This document shows, in pieces, positions 1 through 9,669 of a stretch of DNA of 64,000 nucleotides. How positions within the stretch are numbered: the stretch's first letter is position 1; every line of letters starts with the position of its first letter. The position numbers and the translations under genes are program-made. The stretch is from Clostridiaceae bacterium M8S5 (GTDB lineage: Bacteria; Bacillota; Clostridia; Tissierellales; MCWD3), in assembly GCA_029227815.1 (NCBI GenBank), contig CP118523.1, positions 4,583,500 to 4,647,499 on the forward strand, given 5' to 3'. The notes below the pieces were generated by a model. The model did not search any database, was not told the DNA's origin, and was given only the letters and a program-made list of their open reading frames with translations.

Positions 1-1
1 T

Positions 2-70
2 CCTGAAATGGCAGCAAAATCATTTAAAACAGAGATAGATAAATACTGGGGTGCTGATAGCAATGAATAA
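2..70 (+). CDS. ulaD: 3-keto-L-gulonate-6-phosphate decarboxylase, C-terminal end (partial)
   Basis: Only the last 22 codons lie in the window. The reading frame ends in AAKSFKTEIDKYWG followed by a short tail and TAA. The pattern AA..FK..I...WG resembles the C-terminus I remember for UlaD/SgbH decarboxylases, which convert 3-keto-L-gulonate-6-phosphate to L-xylulose-5-phosphate. The next two genes are the two epimerases that follow this step, and the stop codon overlaps the start of the first one, so the operon context supports the call. The identification rests on a short tail and could be another member of the same barrel family. Confidence 0.55.
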   Translation, partial: PEMAAKSFKTEIDKYWGADSNE

Positions 71-926
71 TTTAAAATATAACCCTATAGGGATATATGA
101 AAAAGCAATGCCAAATAGCTTTGATTGGAAGCAAAAAATAGAAGTCGCAAAAAAAGCAGGGTATGACTTTATAGAAATATCTATAGACGAAAGTGATGAA
201 AGGCTAAGTAGACTTAACTGGAGCAAAAAAGAAAGAGTAGAATTAAAAGAACTACTCAATCAAAACGATTTTCACATTAAATCTATGTGCTTAAGTGGGC
301 ATAGAAAGTTTCCGTTTGGAAGTAAAGATGAGAAAGTCAGGAATAAAGCATACGAAATAATGGACAATGCTATAAGATTAGCTGTGGATTTAGGGATAAG
401 GAATATCCAACTAGCTGGATATGATGTGTATTATGAAACTGGTGATAAAGAAACAGAAGATTTATTCATAAAAGGGCTTATCTACGCAACAGAGAAAGCA
501 TCAAGAGAAAATATAATGCTATCTATAGAGATCATGGACACAGAGTTTATAGGAACAATAACTAGATGCCTAAAATATATAAATACAGTTAAATCACCTT
601 GGCTAAATATATACCCAGATTTAGGCAACTTAACACAATGGGCAGAAGACCCATCAAAAGAACTAGAACTTGGAATTAGCCATATAGTAGCAGTACACCT
701 AAAAGACACAAAACCGGGGGTATTCAAATGTGTACCATTTGGAGAAGGGACAGTTGATTTTTCTGGGCTACTTAACAAATTGAGAATTTTAAAATACACC
801 GGTCCGTTTTTAGTAGAAATGTGGGCAGACAATGACAAGATGCAATCAGAAGACGAGATAGTAAATCAAATAAAAACAGCAAGACTTTGGTTACAAAAAA
901 GAATGGAAGAAGGATTGACATGTTAG
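63..926 (+). CDS. ulaE: L-ribulose-5-phosphate 3-epimerase (UlaE/SgbU family)
   Basis: Cytosolic TIM-barrel enzyme that interconverts L-xylulose-5-phosphate and L-ribulose-5-phosphate in ascorbate/pentulose breakdown. The protein opens with [10 protein letters not shown] and contains [35 protein letters not shown] and [10 protein letters not shown], all very close to the E. coli UlaE blocks I know, over the full family length of about 287 residues. I chose ATG 63 rather than the in-frame GTG at 51 because GGGGTG at 48-53 sits at normal spacing in front of it. The start overlaps the upstream stop and the end overlaps the next gene, so the three are translationally coupled. Confidence 0.93.
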   Translation: MNNLKYNPIGIYEKAMPNSFDWKQKIEVAKKAGYDFIEISIDESDERLSRLNWSKKERVELKELLNQNDFHIKSMCLSGHRKFPFGSKDEKVRNKAYEIMDNAIRLAVDLGIRNIQLAGYDVYYETGDKETEDLFIKGLIYATEKASRENIMLSIEIMDTEFIGTITRCLKYINTVKSPWLNIYPDLGNLTQWAEDPSKELELGISHIVAVHLKDTKPGVFKCVPFGEGTVDFSGLLNKLRILKYTGPFLVEMWADNDKMQSEDEIVNQIKTARLWLQKRMEEGLTC

Positions 927-1615
927 AAAAATTAAAGCAGCAAGTATTTGATGCTAACTTAGAACTAGTTAAACAAAATCTAGTAATATACACTTGGGGT
1001 AATGTAAGTGGTATTGATAGAGAAAGTGGGTTAGTTGTCATAAAGCCTAGTGGTGTTGATTATGCTACGATGAAAGTAGAAGATATGGTAGTAGTTGATT
1101 TAGATGGAAATGTCGTAGAAGGAAAGCTTAGACCATCATCAGATACACCTACTCACTTAGTGCTTTACAAAACGTTTAAAAATATTAATGCAGTAGTGCA
1201 TACGCATTCGGAAAACGCAACAGCATGGGCTCAGGCAGGTAGAGATATACCAAGTTATGGGACAACACACGCAGATTATTTTTATGGAGATATACCATGT
1301 ACAAGAAAGCTGACAGAAAAAGAAATTAATAAAGAATATGAAATTGAAACAGGAAATGTTATAATAGAGACAATAATAAGTAGAAATGTTAAGCCGTTGG
1401 AAATGCCAGGCATAATAGTATGCAATCACGGACCATTCTCATGGGGAAAGAATCCTCATGATGCAGTACACAACGCAAAAGTATTAGAAGAAGTTGCAAA
1501 AATGGCATTAAAAACAGAGCAGATAAACAACTCAGTAAATAGAGTGGATAAAGTATTATTAGACAAACATTATCTAAGAAAACATGGTAAAAACGCTTAT
1601 TACGGTCAAAAATAA
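920..1615 (+). CDS. ulaF: L-ribulose-5-phosphate 4-epimerase (class II aldolase family)
   Basis: Zinc-dependent cytosolic enzyme that converts L-ribulose-5-phosphate to D-xylulose-5-phosphate, feeding the pentose phosphate pathway. The class II aldolase/epimerase signatures are present: [11 protein letters not shown] near residue 25, KPSGVDY, the metal-site block [16 protein letters not shown] and a later CNHGPFSWG. The length of 231 residues is standard for AraD/UlaF/SgbE. The start at 920 (MLEKLKQQ) follows AGAAGG closely and overlaps the ulaE stop at 924-926. The frame stays open upstream to 887 but that extension lacks a ribosome site. AraD and UlaF cannot be separated on sequence alone; the ulaE neighbour favours UlaF. 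Confidence 0.92.
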   Translation: MLEKLKQQVFDANLELVKQNLVIYTWGNVSGIDRESGLVVIKPSGVDYATMKVEDMVVVDLDGNVVEGKLRPSSDTPTHLVLYKTFKNINAVVHTHSENATAWAQAGRDIPSYGTTHADYFYGDIPCTRKLTEKEINKEYEIETGNVIIETIISRNVKPLEMPGIIVCNHGPFSWGKNPHDAVHNAKVLEEVAKMALKTEQINNSVNRVDKVLLDKHYLRKHGKNAYYGQK

Positions 1616-1632
1616 AATAGAATGGTGATGAA

Positions 1633-2571
1633 ATGGAAAGAGATGAAAGACAGCTATTAATAGATATATCAGCAATGTACTATTTAGAAGGTATGACCCA
1701 AAACCAAATAGCCAAAGAAGTGTATTTATCAAGACCTAAAGTGTCCAGATTACTGAAAAAAGCAAGAGAAGAAAACATAGTAGACATAAACATAAATTAC
1801 GAGAGTGATACGCTTAGAAGGTTAGAAAATAAGATAAAAGCGAAATTTAATGTAAACAATGTAGTAATTGTAAAAACGCTAAAAAACTATGAAGATACAG
1901 TTGAAGAAATAGGAAAAGCAGCAGGTAAAGTGCTCCTAGAAGAAATTAAAGAAGGAATGACGATAGGCATATCTTGGGGAAATACGATGAGAAGTACAGT
2001 ATCGCAAATGAAAAAAAAGCATATAAAAGATGTCAAAATAGTTGAGCTTTTTGGAGCAATAGGGTATGACATGGGTGAAGCTGATATGCTAAGTATAGGT
2101 ACGAAACTATCCTCTAAAATAGGAGGAAAACTATATCCATTACCAGCACCGATATATATAGAAGATAAAAATACAAGAGAAGTATTAATTAACAATCCAG
2201 TAATAAAAGGTTCCTTAAACATGATAGAAAACTGTGATATAATATTTAGTGGCTTGGGAGTAATCGAAGAAAACATGCCTCAGACAATATGGGATTTATA
2301 TATAGAAAAAGAAACAAAAGACAGGATAAAAAAGAGTGGTGGAGTAGGTTTTTTGTGTGCTCACTTTATTAACGAAAATGGAAAATTTCTAGATTTAGAT
2401 ATAAACCAAAATATAATAGGAATAAAAACAGATAGTATAATGAAGAACAAAATATTCCTGGTAGCAGGAGGCATGAGAAAGTCAAAAGCAATACATGCAG
2501 TACTAAAAGGTGGACATATAGATACATTAGTAAGTGACGATAAGACATTAAGTCAGGTATTATTATTATAG
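1633..2571 (+). CDS. SorC-family sugar-sensing transcriptional regulator
   Basis: The first 60 residues hold a helix-turn-helix of the SorC/DeoR type (MTQNQIAKEVYLSRPKVSRLLKKAREENIV). The remaining 250 residues are the SorC effector domain, with MTIGISWGNTMRSTVSQ and SDIIFSGLGVI-type blocks (here CDIIFSGLGVI) that bind phosphorylated sugars. The length of 312 matches the family. It starts 17 bases after the epimerase stop behind GGTGATG, so it is co-transcribed and probably senses a phosphorylated intermediate of that pathway. Whether it activates or represses cannot be read from the sequence. Confidence 0.85.
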   Translation: MERDERQLLIDISAMYYLEGMTQNQIAKEVYLSRPKVSRLLKKAREENIVDININYESDTLRRLENKIKAKFNVNNVVIVKTLKNYEDTVEEIGKAAGKVLLEEIKEGMTIGISWGNTMRSTVSQMKKKHIKDVKIVELFGAIGYDMGEADMLSIGTKLSSKIGGKLYPLPAPIYIEDKNTREVLINNPVIKGSLNMIENCDIIFSGLGVIEENMPQTIWDLYIEKETKDRIKKSGGVGFLCAHFINENGKFLDLDINQNIIGIKTDSIMKNKIFLVAGGMRKSKAIHAVLKGGHIDTLVSDDKTLSQVLLL

Positions 2572-2582
2572 AAAAATTATAG

Positions 2583-2609
2583 GAGTCCTAATATAGGGCT
2601 CTTTAATTT
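2583..2609 (+). terminator. intrinsic terminator after the ula operon
   Basis: Stem GAGTCCT (2583-2589) pairs with AGGGCTC (2595-2601) across a five-base loop, with one G-T pair, followed by a T-rich tract. It lies 12 bases beyond the regulator stop and closes the operon. Confidence 0.7.
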
Positions 2610-2740
2610 TGCTGAAATAATTCTTTTACAATTGCATAAATACTCAGAAATAAAAATTAAGCAAAAATATAACAAATATTACCTTGGAAATATTTCATTA
2701 TAGTGTTTAAAAATTCTCAAAACTGCTAATACTTAAATTG

Positions 2741-2757
2741 AAGCTAATTTTTAGCTT
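2741..2757. other. short palindrome upstream of spoIIR
   Basis: AAGCTAA, three T, TTAGCTT: a perfect 7-bp inverted repeat about 40 bases before the spoIIR start. It may be a small hairpin or an operator. The rest of 2610-2796 shows no gene. Confidence 0.3.
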
Positions 2758-2796
2758 TAGATACATAATAATGGAATAATAATTTGAGGTGATAAT

Positions 2797-3492
2797 ATGA
2801 AAAAATCTAAAAAACTGATATTTATAACAAGAATAACCGCAATAATAATTTGTTTAACATTTTTAATAGCAATATTTTTTAAAGATAGTGATTTAGCACA
2901 TGTATCAGCAGCAGAAGATTCGTATAAGGAAAAACTAGTAAGATTTCATGTAATAGCAAATAGTGATTCCGAATTTGACCAGAACTTAAAGCTAAAGGTT
3001 AGAGATAAAGTATTGGAGAAAATAGGACCTAAAATAGAAAATATAACAGACATAGAAAAATCTAAGCAAATAATAAATAAAAACTTATCATATATTAATC
3101 AAATAGCGAATGAAGTAATAAAAGAAAATGGGAAAGAATATACTGCGAAATCAAGTCTAGAAAATTGTTATTTTCCAACAAAAAGTTATGGTGATATAGT
3201 ACTTCCAGCAGGAGAATATCAAGCGGTTAGAATAGTTCTAGGAAGCGGAAAAGGAAAGAATTGGTGGTGTGTGATGTTTCCTCCACTATGCTATATAGAC
3301 GTAAGTAATGGATTAACGGACAGAAGATCACATGCAGAACTAAAAAGCGTATTAACACAAGAAGAATACAATAAAATAGTGAAAACAGAAGGTGTAAATT
3401 CAGATATAAAATTAAAGTCTAAAGTAGCAGAGATATTAGAAGAGACCAAGATAAAGTTAGCTAATGTATTTATTGGATCAAGATTAAATTAA
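2797..3492 (+). CDS. spoIIR: stage II sporulation protein R
   Basis: Secreted forespore signal that triggers SpoIIGA to process pro-sigma-E in the mother cell. An N-terminal membrane/signal segment (residues about 8-27) is followed by the SpoIIR domain, recognisable from KLVRFHVIANSDSEFDQNLKLKVRD, a GDIVLPAGEYQAVRIVLG block and the Trp/Cys-rich NWWCVMFPPLC. The length of 231 is normal. It is preceded by GAGGTGATA and stands alone between terminators. It is a direct marker that the organism forms endospores. Confidence 0.95.
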   Translation: MKKSKKLIFITRITAIIICLTFLIAIFFKDSDLAHVSAAEDSYKEKLVRFHVIANSDSEFDQNLKLKVRDKVLEKIGPKIENITDIEKSKQIINKNLSYINQIANEVIKENGKEYTAKSSLENCYFPTKSYGDIVLPAGEYQAVRIVLGSGKGKNWWCVMFPPLCYIDVSNGLTDRRSHAELKSVLTQEEYNKIVKTEGVNSDIKLKSKVAEILEETKIKLANVFIGSRLN

Positions 3493-3503
3493 ATTTGTTA
3501 CCA

Positions 3504-3551
3504 TGATGACTTTGTCATCAATTTAAACAACTCCATACGGAGTTGTTTTAT
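3504..3551 (+). terminator. two hairpins after spoIIR, the second a classical terminator
   Basis: A small hairpin GATGAC-TTT-GTCATC (3504-3518) is followed by AACAACTCC-ATAC-GGAGTTGTT (3526-3547) and a T-rich run. Confidence 0.85.
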
Positions 3552-3586
3552 TTTGCTTAATAATTCAATTAACTTAGTATAAATAA

Positions 3587-3615
3587 TGAAGTATTTACAA
3601 AAAATAACCATTATA
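3587..3615 (+). promoter_or_regulatory. possible sigma-G-type promoter for sleB-ypeB
   Basis: CATTATA at 3609-3615 fits the forespore sigma-G -10 consensus, and TGAAGT at 3587-3592 lies 16 bases upstream. sleB-ypeB is sigma-G-dependent in Bacillus. The -35 match is poor and the region is A/T-rich, so this is tentative. Confidence 0.35.
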
Positions 3616-3643
3616 AAATACGCTATACAAGGAGGTCATAAAA

Positions 3644-4357
3644 TTGAAAAAGAAATTACTAGTATTTTCACTAGTAGTACTAACAATATTATCTGCTACA
3701 TTAGTGTATACTTACAGGCAAACAACAATAGATACTTCGAAGATTCATCTAGCTAGAGCTATGTCTTCGAGAAATCTTTATTGGGGAGCAAGAGGAAATG
3801 ATGTTAAAGAAGTACAAACGAAACTAAAAAGATGGGGGTATCTTAAAGGTTCAGTAGACAGTATTTATGGAGAAAATACATACAGGGCTATAATTAATTT
3901 TCAAAACAAAAATGGTTTAGTCGCTGACGGTATAGTTGGACCAAGAACATATGCAGCTTTAGGCATAAATGTCACAAAAGCAGAACCTTCAAAGAGTGTA
4001 AATAACAATGACAATATATACATGCTAGCAAGAGCAATACATGGAGAAGCAAGAGGAGAAGTTTATATTGGTAAAGTTGCAGTAGCAGCGGTAATACTCA
4101 ATAGAGTAGAGCATCCATCATTTCCAAATTCCATAGCAAGTGTTATATACCAACCTGGAGCATTTACAGCGGTTAGTGATGGTCAAATAAATTTATCGCC
4201 AGACCAAGAATCATTAAAAGCAGCAAAAGATGCTATGAATGGTTGGGATCCGACTTATGGATGCAGATATTATTGGAACCCAGCAACAGCAACAAGTAAA
4301 TGGATATGGTCAAGAGAAGTGATAGTAAAAATCGGGAAACATTGGTTTGGAAACTAG
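3644..4357 (+). CDS. sleB: spore cortex-lytic enzyme SleB
   Basis: Lytic transglycosylase deposited in the dormant spore that degrades cortex peptidoglycan (muramic-delta-lactam) on germination. Residues 1-25 form a signal/anchor. Residues about 45-105 are a peptidoglycan-binding domain (LYWGARGNDVKEVQTKLKRWGY, VDGIVGPRTY-type repeat). Residues about 125-237 are the SleB hydrolase domain with MLARAIHGEARGE, which holds the catalytic Glu, and YYWNPATATSKWIW near the end. It starts with TTG behind a strong GGAGGT at 3631-3636. The 237-residue length and the following ypeB are typical. Confidence 0.95.
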   Translation: MKKKLLVFSLVVLTILSATLVYTYRQTTIDTSKIHLARAMSSRNLYWGARGNDVKEVQTKLKRWGYLKGSVDSIYGENTYRAIINFQNKNGLVADGIVGPRTYAALGINVTKAEPSKSVNNNDNIYMLARAIHGEARGEVYIGKVAVAAVILNRVEHPSFPNSIASVIYQPGAFTAVSDGQINLSPDQESLKAAKDAMNGWDPTYGCRYYWNPATATSKWIWSREVIVKIGKHWFGN

Positions 4358-4369
4358 AGAGGTGATATA

Positions 4370-5731
4370 GTGAAGTTTAAAAGATATGGAGCAATAACGA
4401 TAGTACTTAGTTTACTATTAGTAATATCAATAGGATGGGGATATACACAATATAGAGAGAAATTGAAATTCAAAAGAGGTCTGAATAGCCAATATCAAAG
4501 ATACTTTTATGATATGAAAGATAATATAGAAACAGTGCAAACATCATTAGAAAAGTCTTTGCTTTCAGAATCAAAAGAGAGAAATATACTATTATTATCA
4601 CAGATATACCATCAGGCTTCATTTGCGCATGATAAATTAACACAACTTCCATTAAGACATGGTGAATTAAAAAATACAGAGAAATTCTTAAATCATGTAG
4701 CTGATTACAGTTATTCATTAATACAAGATCATATCAATGAAAAAGAGTTAGATGACAAACAAAGGCAGACACTATTTAAACTACAAGATTATTTGAGCAC
4801 ATTTACTAGAGAATTAGAAGATACATTTATTAAAATTGCTAACGGAGACATAGATTTTAGTACAGTACAGTATAATGATAAAGAAATAAAAAAGGCAAAC
4901 AAAGTAATGTTGCACTCAGGAATGTCTAAATACGAAGAAGAACAAATGACAGAATACCCAGAGCTCATATACGATGGACCATTTTCTGACCAGATATTAA
5001 ACATGAAGCCTCGTGGTTTAGGGAGTGGAGCTATAGATATAAAGAAGGCAGAAGAGATAGCAAAAACTTTTCTGAAATACAAAAATATTAGTAAAATAGA
5101 ACCTTTAGAAATGGGTGATGAACTAAAATCAGTTAGTATTCCTGCATATACCTTTGATATCACATTAAAAGATGAATCCAAAACATATATAGGTATAAGT
5201 AGAGTAGGCGGCAAAGTAATATGGATGGAACACAGTAGAAAAGCTGAGAAACATGCTATAGCAGCAGAAGATGCTAAACAAATAGGAAGACAGTTTTTAA
5301 AGGAAAAAGGCTATGAGAGTATGGAAGCTAATTATATGCAAGAATATCAAGATTATGTACTAATAAATTATGCATATAAGCAAGGTGACATTACAGTTTA
5401 TTCTGACTTGATAAAAGTTAAAGTAGCGCTTGATAATGGAGAGATAATAGGCATGGATGCATCAAATTATCTAAAGAGTCATCACAAAAGGGATATCGAA
5501 AAGCCAAAACTGTCAAAAGAACAAGCAAGAGAAAAAGTTAGATATAGCTTTGATATATCAAAGTCAAGACTGACCATTATACCCGATAGAGGAGCAAAAG
5601 ATGTACTCTGTTATGAATTTAAGGGAGAGTATAAAGGATTTGACTATATTGTATATATAAACGCAAATACAGGAAGAGAGGAAAAGATACTTAAGGTAAT
5701 AATCACAGATAATGGTGTGCTAATGATGTAA
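4370..5731 (+). CDS. ypeB: germination protein YpeB
   Basis: Partner of SleB, needed for its stability or placement in the spore integument. It has one N-terminal membrane anchor (residues about 6-25), a helical middle region, and three PepSY-like segments towards the C-terminus, each opening with a helix such as IKKAEEIAKTFLKYK, AAEDAKQIGRQFLKEKGY and SKEQAREKVRYSFD. The length of 453 is standard. The GTG start lies 13 bases after the sleB stop behind GAGGTG, so the two are one operon. Confidence 0.93.
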   Translation: MKFKRYGAITIVLSLLLVISIGWGYTQYREKLKFKRGLNSQYQRYFYDMKDNIETVQTSLEKSLLSESKERNILLLSQIYHQASFAHDKLTQLPLRHGELKNTEKFLNHVADYSYSLIQDHINEKELDDKQRQTLFKLQDYLSTFTRELEDTFIKIANGDIDFSTVQYNDKEIKKANKVMLHSGMSKYEEEQMTEYPELIYDGPFSDQILNMKPRGLGSGAIDIKKAEEIAKTFLKYKNISKIEPLEMGDELKSVSIPAYTFDITLKDESKTYIGISRVGGKVIWMEHSRKAEKHAIAAEDAKQIGRQFLKEKGYESMEANYMQEYQDYVLINYAYKQGDITVYSDLIKVKVALDNGEIIGMDASNYLKSHHKRDIEKPKLSKEQAREKVRYSFDISKSRLTIIPDRGAKDVLCYEFKGEYKGFDYIVYINANTGREEKILKVIITDNGVLMM

Positions 5732-5841
5732 TAACATAAGACACTAATAAGAAAAACAATCGCTGAACCAATAAAGATACGAATAACCACAAGACCCATA
5801 GAGAATCTAAAATAACCAATAAAAAAGCAAAATAATATAAG

Positions 5842-5885
5842 AAAAAGAGAGAGAAATTGTAATCAATAATTCCTACTCTCTTTTT
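5842..5885. terminator. bidirectional terminator between ypeB and the yfcC-like gene
   Basis: AAAAAGAGAG (5842-5851) pairs perfectly with CTCTCTTTTT (5876-5885) around a 24-base loop. A and T runs on opposite sides allow it to serve both converging units. Confidence 0.65.
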
Positions 5886-5920
5886 TAGATTTAAAATCTA
5901 GTATTTACAAATAATTTTAT

Positions 5921-7336
5921 CTAAACAAATGACCAGCCTACTAAAAGAGCACCAGTAACTACAGTAAGAATAATAACTAACTTAATAACATATTTTATCC
6001 ACTTACCATAAGGAACTCTACCAATTGCAAGTGCACCCATTACAACTCCGCTTGTAGGTGTCAACAGATTTATAATACCTGAAGCTGATTGGAAGGCAGT
6101 TACTACTATGTCTCTTGCAACACCTGAAAAGTCCCCAAGTGGAGCCATAATAGGCATAGATAAAGTGGCAAGACCAGAAGTAGATGGTACCAATAATGAC
6201 AATGGGAAATAGAATATATATGTCAGTACAGTAAATCCTGCAGCACCAGCTTTAGAGAGAGAGTTTTCTCCGTAATTCAAAATAGTAGCAGTGATATTAC
6301 CATTATTCATTATATAGGTTATACCTCTAGAAACACCAATGATTAAAGCAACAGATAAAAGATCTTTTGCCCCATCAATGAAAGAATCAACTATTTCTTT
6401 TTCCTTCAACCCACAAATTATACCTAATATGATACCAGATACTAAGAATAAAGCAGATAATTCAGGGAACCACCAACCAAGAGCAGGTAAAGAGGTCAAA
6501 TTAATATAACCTAAATCTAGTTTATCAAAAGGAATAACAGAATAAATCATTATAATAAAGGTTATAGCAAATAAAAATAATGCAACCTTTCTTCTGAAAT
6601 TTAATTTAGGCATTTCAGTTTCATTTTGATGAGACGTAAAATGCTTAATATTGCTTTCTCTCATATCTGCAACTAAAGACTTAGAAGGGTCTGCTTTTAC
6701 TTTAGCGGCATACTTCATAACATAAACTACAGCAACAATATATGATACTATAAGTATAATTACCCTAAGTAATAATCCATCACTAAGATTGATACCAGCA
6801 AAACCAGAAGCAATACCAGTAGCAAATGGATTTGCTGTTGATCCTAAACAACCAACGCCTGCTCCAACCAATATAACAGAAACTGCTGTAACAGCATCGT
6901 AGCCAGCAGCTATGAAAATAGGTAAAACCAACGGATAAAAAGCTATAGTCTCTTCAGCCATTCCATATGATGTACCACCTAAAGCAAATAACCCCATCAG
7001 AATAGGGATCATCAATTTTTCTCTGCCTTTCATTCGATGTACGACGTTAGATATACCAGCATCAATAGCACCTGTCTTCATAACAATACCCAAAAAACCA
7101 CCAATAACTAAGATAAACAAACAAACATCCTTAGCATCAAAGAAACCATTAATAGGCGCACTTACAACTTGGTAACTTTGAGGATTAGAATCAACAGTAT
7201 GATAAGTACCCGGAATAGGGGCGTTATCATCATTCATATTGTATTCACCAGCTGGAATAATCCAAGTTGATATAGCAACAATAATTATAATAAGAAATAA
7301 AATAGTAAATGCACTAGGCATTTTAAATTTTTTCAT
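5921..7336 (-). CDS. YfcC/DcuC-family membrane carrier, probable basic amino acid transporter or antiporter
   Basis: Polytopic membrane protein of about 471 residues with roughly a dozen hydrophobic segments. It starts at ATG 7336 (MKKFKMPSAFTILF) behind AGGAGG; the frame remains open upstream to 7366 without a ribosome site. Features of the YfcC/C4-dicarboxylate-carrier-like family include the early STWIIPAGEYN block, VILVGAGVGCLGSTANPFATG and LVPSTSGLATLSMPIMAPLG. It is the fourth gene of the arginine deiminase cluster, where a carrier is needed to exchange arginine for ornithine. That substrate is inferred from context. A terminator and a 324-base gap separate it from arcC, so it may have its own promoter or be read through. 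Confidence 0.75.
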   Translation of the reverse strand: MKKFKMPSAFTILFLIIIIVAISTWIIPAGEYNMNDDNAPIPGTYHTVDSNPQSYQVVSAPINGFFDAKDVCLFILVIGGFLGIVMKTGAIDAGISNVVHRMKGREKLMIPILMGLFALGGTSYGMAEETIAFYPLVLPIFIAAGYDAVTAVSVILVGAGVGCLGSTANPFATGIASGFAGINLSDGLLLRVIILIVSYIVAVVYVMKYAAKVKADPSKSLVADMRESNIKHFTSHQNETEMPKLNFRRKVALFLFAITFIIMIYSVIPFDKLDLGYINLTSLPALGWWFPELSALFLVSGIILGIICGLKEKEIVDSFIDGAKDLLSVALIIGVSRGITYIMNNGNITATILNYGENSLSKAGAAGFTVLTYIFYFPLSLLVPSTSGLATLSMPIMAPLGDFSGVARDIVVTAFQSASGIINLLTPTSGVVMGALAIGRVPYGKWIKYVIKLVIILTVVTGALLVGWSFV

Positions 7337-7588
7337 GGAAATCCTCCTGTTTGATAAAATTTTCACTAATCTGAAGTATAAAAATAATATTTAATAAAGT
7401 AAAAAACAGTATATAAATGAAATTATTTATTTTACGATATTACTAAATACATTAATTGTTTTATACTAACAGATAAAATGAGAATTACTTGGTAATATTA
7501 TTATTTGTCAAAATAAAATAATTATATATTTTTTGAAAAATATATTAATATAATGCAACGATTTAAAGCATTAAAATATATAATTGTC

Positions 7589-7633
7589 AAAAAACCATAG
7601 AAATCACTAGTATTATACCAGTGATTTCCTATG
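7589..7633 (-). terminator. intrinsic terminator after arcC
   Basis: Read on the minus strand, CATAGGAAATCACT (7633-7620) pairs with AGTGATTTCTATG (7608-7596), with one unpaired base, followed by six T (7594-7589). It splits the arcABC transcript from the carrier gene. The rest of 7337-7595 is A/T-rich; a TTGACA is present on the minus strand but lacks a good -10, so I do not call a promoter. Confidence 0.75.
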
Positions 7634-7660
7634 AATTTTGTTGATTTAAAAATCAATTAC

Positions 7661-8599
7661 CTATAGATGTATAGTTGTACCGCTATTACCTTTTAAAGCT
7701 TCTTTGGCTTTCACTAATGAAGCAATAAGTGCTTTTCTGTTAGGCTTTGACTCTGCAAATTTAATAGCTGCTTTAACCTTAGGAAGCATACTTCCTGGAG
7801 CAAAGTGTCCTTCTTCAATATATTCATAAGCTTCTTTGACAGTGATATCAGCTAAATCCTTTTGATCAGGTTTTCCAAAGTTGATAGCAACTTTATCAAC
7901 TGCTGTTAAGATTACAAGCATATCAGCATCTAAATCTTCAGCTAATTTCTCAGAAGCTAAATCTTTATCAATAACAGCTGCAACACCTGTTAAGCCATTT
8001 TTATCTTGAACAACAGGGATACCTCCACCGCCAACAGTTATCACTATATGACCTGCATCAATAAGCGCTTTCACAGAGTTCAGTTCTACTATCTTTTCAG
8101 GCATAGGAGAAGCGACTACTCGTCTATAACCTCTGCCAGAATCTTCAACAACATCATATCCTTTTTCGCTAACTAACTTATCAGCTTCTTCCTTAGTGTA
8201 AAAAGGGCCGATAGGTTTAGTAGGATTTTTAAAAGCTTCATCGTCTTTAGATACAACTACTTGTGTAACTAAAGAAACTACAGGGGTATTATTTCCTCTT
8301 CTCTTTAATTCATCACCTAAACATTGTTGTAAATGGTAGCCTATCATACCTTGACTCATAGATCCGCATACATCAAAAGGCATAGCAGGAGTAATATCGT
8401 TTGCAGCTTCATTTTGCAGAACGATTCTACCTACCTGTGGGCCATTACCATGGGCTATAATTAATTCATAACCTTCATCAATCATGTCAGCTAAATAAAC
8501 AACAGTACTTTTTATAACTTCCAGTTGAGACTGGGAAGTAGCAGGTTTGCCACTTTCTTGTAATGCATTTCCACCTAAAGCAACAACAACTTTTTTCAT
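7661..8599 (-). CDS. arcC: carbamate kinase
   Basis: Last step of the arginine deiminase pathway: carbamoyl phosphate plus ADP gives ATP, CO2 and ammonia. The amino-acid-kinase fold signatures are clear: VVALGGNALQ at the N-terminus, IAHGNGPQVGRI, a glycine-rich ITVGGGGIPVV and GVAAVIDKDLASEKLA. The 312-residue length is standard. It starts behind GGAGGG, 20 bases after the preceding carbamoyltransferase gene, in one operon with arcA and arcB. Confidence 0.96.
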   Translation of the reverse strand: MKKVVVALGGNALQESGKPATSQSQLEVIKSTVVYLADMIDEGYELIIAHGNGPQVGRIVLQNEAANDITPAMPFDVCGSMSQGMIGYHLQQCLGDELKRRGNNTPVVSLVTQVVVSKDDEAFKNPTKPIGPFYTKEEADKLVSEKGYDVVEDSGRGYRRVVASPMPEKIVELNSVKALIDAGHIVITVGGGGIPVVQDKNGLTGVAAVIDKDLASEKLAEDLDADMLVILTAVDKVAINFGKPDQKDLADITVKEAYEYIEEGHFAPGSMLPKVKAAIKFAESKPNRKALIASLVKAKEALKGNSGTTIHL

Positions 8600-8619
8600 T
8601 GAAATCCCTCCTGTTAAAT

Positions 8620-9615
8620 CTAATTACCTAAAGTAGCAACCATAACAGCTTTTATAGTATGCATTCTGTTTTCGGCTTCGTCGAATACTACAGAGTGCTT
8701 ACTTTCAAACACGTCATCAGTTACTTCCATTGCGTCAATATCAAATTTATCATATATTTCTTTTCCAACAGTAGTATTTAAATCATGGAATGCTGGTAAA
8801 CAATGCATGAACAATACTTCTTCATCAGCGTTTTTTATCATAGACATATTTACTTGATAAGGTAATAACATTTCTATTCTCTTAGCCCAAACTTCTTCTG
8901 GCTCACCCATAGATACCCAAACATCAGTGTAAATTACATCTACTCCTTTTGTTCCTTCTTCTACTGAATCTGTTAAAGTAATAGTAGCGCCAGTATCTTT
9001 TGCAATTTCTTTAGCTTGAGCTACTAATTTTTCTTCTGGGAACAATTCCTTAGGAGCTACTATTCTAAAGTCCATTCCCATCTTAGCTGCACCAATCATT
9101 AGAGAGTTACCCATGTTGTTTCTTCCATCTCCAACATATGCAAATTTGATGCCTTTTAAGTGTCCTTTGTGCTCAATTATAGTTAAGAAGTCAGCTAATA
9201 TTTGAGTTGGATGGAATTCATCAGTTAATCCATTCCATACTGGTACTCCTGAGTATTTAGCTAGAGCTTGAACTTTTACTTGTGAAAATCCTCTATATTC
9301 TATACCATCGTACATTCTCCCAAGTACTCTTGCAGTATCAGCAATAGATTCTTTTTTCCCCATTTGGCTACCTGTTGGTCCTAAATAAGTCACTCCGGCA
9401 CCTTGATCCATAGCTCCAACTTCAAAAGCACATCTTGTTCTCGTAGAAGCTTTTTCAAAAATTAAGGCAACATTTTTGCCTTCCATAGTTTTTTGTTCAG
9501 TTCCTGTGTATTTTGCTCTTTTTAAATCTCTAGATAAATCTAATAAAAATTTTATTTCCTTTGGCGTAAAATCCAATAATGTTAAAAAACTTTTTCCTCT
9601 TAAATTAACTGGCAT
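8620..9615 (-). CDS. arcB: ornithine carbamoyltransferase (catabolic)
   Basis: Splits citrulline with phosphate into ornithine and carbamoyl phosphate when run catabolically. It carries the carbamoyl-phosphate motif [15 protein letters not shown], the partner motif for ornithine [10 protein letters not shown] and [13 protein letters not shown]. Start chosen at 9615 ([11 protein letters not shown]) because GAGGAGG precedes it; the six extra upstream codons have no ribosome site. The length of 331 is normal. Anabolic (argF) and catabolic (arcB) forms look alike; the arcA and arcC neighbours decide for the catabolic one. Confidence 0.95.
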   Translation of the reverse strand: MPVNLRGKSFLTLLDFTPKEIKFLLDLSRDLKRAKYTGTEQKTMEGKNVALIFEKASTRTRCAFEVGAMDQGAGVTYLGPTGSQMGKKESIADTARVLGRMYDGIEYRGFSQVKVQALAKYSGVPVWNGLTDEFHPTQILADFLTIIEHKGHLKGIKFAYVGDGRNNMGNSLMIGAAKMGMDFRIVAPKELFPEEKLVAQAKEIAKDTGATITLTDSVEEGTKGVDVIYTDVWVSMGEPEEVWAKRIEMLLPYQVNMSMIKNADEEVLFMHCLPAFHDLNTTVGKEIYDKFDIDAMEVTDDVFESKHSVVFDEAENRMHTIKAVMVATLGN

Positions 9616-9669
9616 TTTTAAATTCCTCCTCAAAATAACATTTGTAATGAATTGTATATAAATAATTTA

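Noticed and set aside
887-919. Upstream extension of ulaF
   Set aside because: Lies inside ulaE with no ribosome site; ATG 920 is preceded by AGAAGG and matches the family start.
9476-9661. Plus-strand 61-codon frame opposite arcB start
   Set aside because: Entirely antisense to the beginning of arcB and its leader; no supporting signal.
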